64,000 bases of DNA from Pseudoneurospora amorphoporcata. Its lineage: Eukaryota; Ascomycota; Sordariomycetes; Sordariales; Sordariaceae. This document shows positions 58,401 through 64,000 of the stretch, piece after piece. Below the pieces are notes generated by a model, which was given only the letters and a program-made list of their open reading frames with translations, was not told the DNA's origin and ran no database searches. The stretch lies in NCBI GenBank assembly GCA_033297205.1, contig MU859231.1, positions 5,428 through 69,427 on the forward strand. Direction: 5' to 3'. Numbering within the stretch: the stretch's first letter is position 1; every line of letters begins with the position of its first letter. A program made the position numbers and the translations under genes.

Positions 58401-59460
58401 GCCGATCCTACGTTCGTTGGTGTTCCCGCCCGGGTCCAACTACGTCTGGAAGAAGACGCTCAAGGACCCCGCCAACGTGAACAACTGCATCGAATACTTC
58501 CTCTATGTCGGTGACAAGAACGACTCTCTTATCCGTGCCAAGACCTTGCTCCTGGCCCAGATACTTCAAGAGCCTTGCTTCGATCAACTCAGGACCAAGG
58601 AGCAACTCGGATACGTGGTGTTCTCTGGGGTACGCGCCACTTCTACAAGCTACGGATTCCGATTCCTTATCCAGAGCGAGAAGACGGCCCCTTACTTGGA
58701 GACTAGGATTGAGCTCTTTTTGGAGAAGATGGCGAAGTGGATCGAAGAGATGGACCCCAGGCAATTTGACGCTCACAAGCGCAGCTTGATCGCGAAGCGT
58801 CTTGAGAAGCCCAAGTTCTTGGACCAGGAGACCAACAAGCAATGGAGTCAGATCCATAGCGAGTATTACGATTTCGAGATCTGTAAGTGCATAACATCTG
58901 AGATTGGCCGCACAACCTTGAGTCTGTACTGACCTTTCTCTTTAGCTCAGCGTGATGCTGCCCACGTCAAGCCTCTTACCAACGAGGAGATGGTTGAGTT
59001 CTTCAAGTATTTCATCCACCCATCGTCGCCTACCAGGGCCAAGCTCGCTATCTACTTGGAAGCTCAGGCAAAGAGCGACGTGACAACTGCCCAGATCACC
59101 GAACTCGTCAAGACTCTGGAACTCGATGCCACTACCGCAGCAAAGACCGCCACCGATCTCCAAGCGAGACTGAGCGCGGCTAACCACGATGAGGACAAGG
59201 AGATTGCTGGTCTTAAGGAGTATCTCAGCAATCTCAGTATTTCCGAGACTAAGATTGACGCTGCCACCGAGGCATGGAAGAAGCTCCATACTGAGAAGGT
59301 CAACGGCGTTGTCAAGGATGCGGCGCCCCCGTCGTCAAATGGCACGAAGCCCATCCTCATTGAGGATGTGCGCAGCTACAAGGCTGGACTGCCAGTCAGT
59401 GCTGCTGCCCGCCCGGTGAAGGATCTAAGCGAGTATGAAGAGTTGGATTCCAAACTTTAA
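55440..59460 (+). CDS. STE23: Insulin-degrading-enzyme-type M16 metallopeptidase (Ste23)
   Basis: Exons 55440-56267, 56334-57191, 57247-58882 and 58946-59460 give 1278 aa. These chambered zinc peptidases degrade small peptides; yeast Ste23 also trims a-factor. The inverted zinc motif HAVEH (His272, Glu275, His276) sits at the end of exon 1; the third ligand is Glu367 in ELQAVDSENKK. The remaining three homologous domains are present, including FEELPSRYLSHLIGHEGPG and EPCFDQLRTKEQLGYVVFSG. The first about 195 residues are a Ser/Pro/Arg extension that starts MSTSRLLTSSALLNPRSRA, a mitochondrial-type presequence. Met196 (56025) begins the form corresponding to ordinary Ste23. The protein ends EELDSKL, a canonical PTS1. 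The total is longer than the usual about 1,000 residues because of the extension. Confidence 0.96.
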
Positions 59461-61291
59461 GTGGAAGCATCAAGTAGCGTAAGACAGCGGATTGCATATC
59501 AATCCTGGCTCGGAATCCCGGGGAAACAAAGCTATGATGGAAGACCTTTGTTTGTTTCTAGACGGATGTGCCAGAGTATGCGTTTGTCTGACCTGTTTTG
59601 ACAGCGATGGCAGGTTGCATGTGGCGGATCGAGTTCTCCCCTGGAGGACAATCCGAAAAGGCCTCCACTTGCACAAAAAAAAAAAAAAAAAAGACCTCTT
59701 CTTCATTAAATGCACTTAGATCATACAGGCTCACAACAGGTAGACTCAAGCCGGTTGTTGTCATGATGATTTGGCGTGTAAGCTTTTGTGGTGATGAACC
59801 GCCATGGTGTGTTCAAACAGAGGATATGCACAAGTTTGAGGGACCAACGTCCAGGTACAAACGGTCAGTCCCGCAGGTGTTTCGAAAGAAAGCCCACAAC
59901 CGAGTTCCCCCTAAATAAAACAACGGTGAGAGATGGTAATGCTGCCTCTTTAAGACTCTCGTGAACATTCCAAGAGCACCTGCAGGGACTGGCGAGGCGG
60001 GCATGCTCACTGTGATGTACTTTTTCACTCTTCAAACCGTTGTAGGCTCTCACCATAGTTTTAGTCCTCTTTCTGCTCGTCATCTGACCACAGGATAGAG
60101 GTTGGCAGGAACAATATCTACCTAGACATACAAGAGGATGAAAGTCCTATCTTGCTATGATGGTTCACGGCTGACTTCATCTAGCTTCTGACTCGCAGTG
60201 TGTCTCACGGTAGATTAAGTGGATTCACTGACAACGGCGCTGCTGACGTTCGTCCTGTTTTCAATTGTCCTCGTTTAAAACGTAACCTACCGCTCGCACC
60301 GTTTTGCGCTTTCGTTATTAAAGGAGCAAATTGAAAGGCAGGAATCACGACGGGACTCCCCGCAAAGGACAAGGATGGAAAGTTCAGTTTGGGGGTTCTG
60401 TTAGAGATTAACGCTACTTCCCTCCCCTGGACTGCCTGCCACTAGCAGCGTGCCCGAAGCGCAGGGGTGTGCTCTTCCCCCTTGCCCAGGGCGCTTCATC
60501 AGCCCTGGAACCCGCATTCCACAGGGCTCGGAAGGCGGACAGTGCTTTTCATTCCAATCCACATCTTAAGGTACATACAAGTATTTTACGGTCAAGGCAG
60601 GCAGGCTCCCCCAGAGTTGACACCCACTCAAAACAGCAAACCCAGCCAGAACACCACGAAAATCAGCAATTGTACCGCATTCGATGCCCAGTAAGAGCGT
60701 GTTGTCAAGCTATACTGTCCTAGTGTATTTTAGGCAATCAATTTAGGCAGTTGTAGTTGGCTTCATGTGTTAACGCCGCCCAGCCTGGGCTTAGAACTTG
60801 TACTCGGGTGTCACCAATTTTGTCCTGGGCGAGGCAGGGCTGTAACGCGACCGCGATTTCTGACCGACTGCGCTTGCGCTCAACGGTCAGAGGACAACCC
60901 CAGCTTCCGCTGCGGCAGAAAAAAGATCACAGAAACCCAGCACGGGTAGACAACGCCCAGAATTTCATTGGACAGGGTCTCCATCACTCGCAAATCAGTC
61001 GCTCCAGCTTTTCCTTATTCTTGGGTGAGAACTTCAGCCTGAGGGCATCTTCAAAGAGACAACAGACGGGTTGTCAAAGTTTCTTTCAAATTCGATACCA
61101 TTTCTGGCCACCACCAAAAAAGGTACCAGGTTCCCGTTGACGTTGACGCAACAAATCTCCACGCTGTAACACCCGATTCCCGCTACTGGGCCTCCGTCGC
61201 ATTTTCCGGCTCCAGCGTGCCCTTGCCTGATCGATCGCCCGAACGAGGTCCCGTCGAGGCGTCGAGAGTCCAGTGGAAAGGACTCAAAAGG

Positions 61292-61325
<34 letters not shown>

Positions 61326-62189
61326 AAAAAGAAAAAGAACGACACTTTGAAAAAGAAAACTTTGAAGACTGTCGGGGCCAACCAGTTCACCCCATGCACC
61401 ACGGCTAACCTATCACGGACGCCACCACCAAAGCGTTAACGACTCGCTTTCCCCAGACCCAGCTTTATTGTCTGGCTTCGCTCCTGTCGTTGTCAGTCAG
61501 TCAGTCCGTCCCCGACCTGACCGTCTTACCTGCCTCAACCACTCAGCGCTCCGTCCGAGTCGCTCTACCGTGCCGTGCGTGACTACTCTACCGACTCGTC
61601 TCACTGGGTTGTCACGGTCTCCCCGATCTCCATCCGGCATCCTCCACCGCGTGCCGTCCCCCACTTCCCACTTCCCACCTTCCATCACACCGACCCAGCG
61701 CCTTCCGAGCTGCACAGGCAGCTCACCTTCACCACGTCTTCCTCAAAGAAACGCAGGATTACCCGCCAGTCGACAAGGGAGCAAGGACAGGAAGGGTCTA
61801 CCGACACTGCCCTAGACGTGGTGCTCTCTACCGAACAAGAAGCAGAGTTCGACCCGGCCTACTCCTTTGAACCCCAACGCTCGACTTCCACATCGGCCTC
61901 TGCTTCGGCCTCCGCCACCAACACTCCAGCATACAGCCGCGGCGACTCGCTACCACCATCAGGCATACCTCCGCATCTTCAGACCCAGTTCAGCACACTG
62001 TCCGGCTCTGCGACCGACGTCTCTGCCGATTCCGCCGCCAGTTCGCCCTACGCTGTCTCGGCCGATCTCTCTGTTGACAACGACCGTGTCTTGGAGCAGC
62101 TCTTCGACTCGAGCTCGACTTTGCAGGCGGCCAATAGCGGGACCTTGAGAAATCAGTCTCCCTTCACCAACCCGCCCCACCGTGCGCTC
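59461..62189. other. Intergenic plus open ATG-less leader of the deubiquitinase
   Basis: No gene is supported in 59461-61520, which has two A tracts (18 nt at 59675-59692; 32 nt at 61292-61323). From 61521 to 62189 the frame of the downstream deubiquitinase is open but contains no ATG; an ATG at 61394 opens only a four-codon frame. Confidence 0.6.
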
Positions 62190-64000
62190 ATGGGTGGGGC
62201 TTCAGAGCAGACACATCGATCTGGTTCTCCCCTGAAACGAAGAGCATCCAGCATGGATCCAAAGTACGAGAACATGGACGCGCGGGAGGACGTGGATATG
62301 CTCACGGTTCCTGATGCCCAGCCGCAAGACCAACAGGCTGGGCAAGATGTGAAAGAGCCTCAGCCCGTGGAGGCGGACGCCGCTGGAGGTACAAAAGTGC
62401 CTGTCGCTGACATGGAACTGCCTTTGAAAACAGGTAAGCGTGCCAGCTGCCCGTGTCTTGACGAAAACCGCGCAGTCTTCTAACGGAAGTAAATGCAGAC
62501 ATCCCACCGATCGAGCAACAAATCAAGACGATCGAAACACTTCTCAAGGCCTTCAATGATGCGGGCGCAAAAGAGGGAGATATTGCATACTTGGTATCAC
62601 GACAATGGCTGAACAAGGCCCAGGCTTTCGGTGCAGATGGGAAGCCCACGAGCAAGGAAGCTTCAGTCGAGTCTCTTGGGCCCATCGACAACTCGGATAT
62701 CATTCAGACCATCTTCACCGACTCCGCTGGCCAGCAGTGTGTAAAGCTAAAGCCGGGTGTGAGCCCCGAGTCTGCTGAGCTGTTTCCCAAGGACGCATGG
62801 GACCTGGTGCTGTCATGGTATGGTCTGGCACCAGGGCAAGCCCCCATTATCCGGATAGCGCACAACACCGCGCTCGATGCCGTCAGCGAGGCCAACATTC
62901 AGTTCGAGTTCCATCCCCCCGTCTTTACCGTTCACAGGCTATGGTCAAGAGCGAGCCCTCTGCCCATCGAGCAAGAGATCAAGCTGAAGAAGCCGCCACC
63001 GCCCATTATTGTCCAAAGCACGTCTGAATCATTTCACCACTTCCTTAAGCAAATCAAGCAGTTGACTAGTGTTCCTATGGATCGAAAAGTCCGGGTCTGG
63101 CAGCGGCTGCAAACCATTCCCGCCACAGAAGAGGTCACGGGGCCTTCTGGCATGGAAACCCCTCCCGACTCTCCTGGACGTTCCTCGAACATACCCAACT
63201 TTCTACCTAGGGCTCCAGGCGCTTGGCCGGAAATGCTCTTGGATGTTGAAGATTTTGGCAAACTCGAGCGGGGCGTGGAGCGCGATTACCTCGCAGCGGA
63301 GGATACCACAACCAATCCCAACTACAACGGGAGGAAGACTCTGTCATTGGTTGGCCTTACTGTGGACCAAACATTGATCATCGACGAAGAGGTTGACCGG
63401 GATGATTACGTCTCAACGTTCTTCACCAAGGTGACCAATGGCAACAAGACCGTTGGCAACGGCATTGCCGCTCAGGCCCGTGGTACTGCCAGCGGACGTA
63501 ACAGTCCTGCTCCCCCGAATGCCCTTAATAGGGGCCGGGTGCAGCCAAGATCCGGTCGTACACCAGGGTGCGTTGGCTTGCAGAACCTGGGCAATACTTG
63601 CTACATGAATTCGGCTCTGCAATGTCTACGGAGCGTTGAGGAGCTGACCAAGTATTTCCTCACTCACGAAGCCAAGAAGGAGATCAATCCTGACAATCCG
63701 CTTTCCCATAACGGAGACGTTGCTATGGCATACATGCGGCTATTGGACGAAATATATAAGAATCCTGCGCCTAACTCGGTTGCGCCCCGTCACTTCAAGG
63801 GCATCGTGGGCCGGTATGCCCCCGCCTTTTCTGGCTATGGTCAGCAGGACTCTCAGGAGTTCTTGGGCTTCTTGCTCGATGGCCTACAAGAAGACCTCAA
63901 CCGTATCAAGAAAAAGCCATACATCGAAAAACCAGACTCTACCGATGACATGATCGGTAACCCAGCCGCTATCAAGGAAATGGCCGAGAAGGTGTGGGAT
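62190..64000 (+). CDS. UBP12: Ubiquitin carboxyl-terminal hydrolase, Ubp12/USP15 type (partial, runs off window)
   Basis: Exons 62190-62433 and 62499 to beyond 64000. The enzyme is a cysteine deubiquitinase of the USP class. The start given is the first ATG of the frame; coding may extend upstream, see the leader. After the 65-bp intron (GTAAGC ... TTCTAACGG ... TGCAG) a DUSP domain is seen (about 82-190; IEQQIKTIETLLKAFNDAG, AYLVSRQWLNKAQ), then a ubiquitin-like linker region. The catalytic Cys box GLQNLGNTCYMNSALQCLR carries Cys449, and the QQDSQEF block follows. The His box lies beyond the window. The order DUSP-UBL-USP matches USP4/11/15 and yeast Ubp12. The region before the DUSP is Ser/Pro-rich and includes the basic patch PLKRRASS, a possible nuclear signal. 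Confidence 0.93.

Noticed and set aside
1..64000. A new multi-gene system, such as a metabolite cluster, heterokaryon-incompatibility locus or mobile element
   Set aside because: All genes with recognisable products are conserved housekeeping functions with ordinary spacing. No NLR-like, HET, transposase, PKS/NRPS or captain-type recombinase sequence was seen.

Overview
The window is nuclear DNA of a filamentous ascomycete (Pezizomycotina), most likely a sordariomycete. Seventeen protein genes are spread over 64 kb. Most are interrupted by short introns (about 50-120 bp) with GT...CTRAC...AG signals, and intergenic spaces are roughly 0.5-3 kb. I see no rRNA, tRNA, CRISPR array, intact transposon, secondary-metabolite cluster or operon logic. 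All exon joins below were made by eye from splice signals, reading frame and family knowledge; none has transcript support.

Layout, left to right. Minus-strand MOCS1A/MoaA radical-SAM enzyme (182-1639), beside a homopolymer A-C-A block at the window edge. Plus-strand WRAP73/Wdr8 WD40 protein (2683-4493). Plus-strand two-RRM RNA-binding protein (6461-8370). Minus-strand SIP3/LAM BAR-PH-GRAM-VASt protein (9639-14151). Minus-strand APC4 (15555-18348). Minus-strand delta-COP (19137-20867). Plus-strand very acidic conserved fungal protein (22066-25094). Plus-strand NIPA-type Mg2+ transporter (28294-30049). Minus-strand ribosomal protein uS3 (31861-32908). Plus-strand myotubularin phosphatase (33955-36491). 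Plus-strand PP2A scaffold A subunit (37750-40110). Minus-strand eEF1A lysine methyltransferase Efm4 (42156-43227). Minus-strand Q-rich coiled-coil protein (44015-46972). Minus-strand complex I NDUFS6 subunit (50184-50872). Plus-strand Mpp6 with a zinc knuckle (51376-52328). Plus-strand insulysin/Ste23 (55440-59460). Plus-strand Ubp12/USP15-type deubiquitinase, cut by the window end (62190-64000).

The genes are housekeeping functions (cofactor synthesis, translation, vesicle and lipid traffic, cell cycle, proteostasis, respiration) with no evident joint pathway. I found no convincing new multi-gene system. The more interesting points are gene-level: two GC-AG introns whose reading frames argue against a GT alternative; in-frame stop-free introns in APC4 and NDUFS6; a Ste23 with both a mitochondrial-type N-terminus and a C-terminal SKL peroxisomal signal; Mpp6 joined to a CCHC knuckle; a deubiquitinase preceded by about 220 open codons without an ATG; and repeated use of tiny first coding exons, in one case only the start codon.
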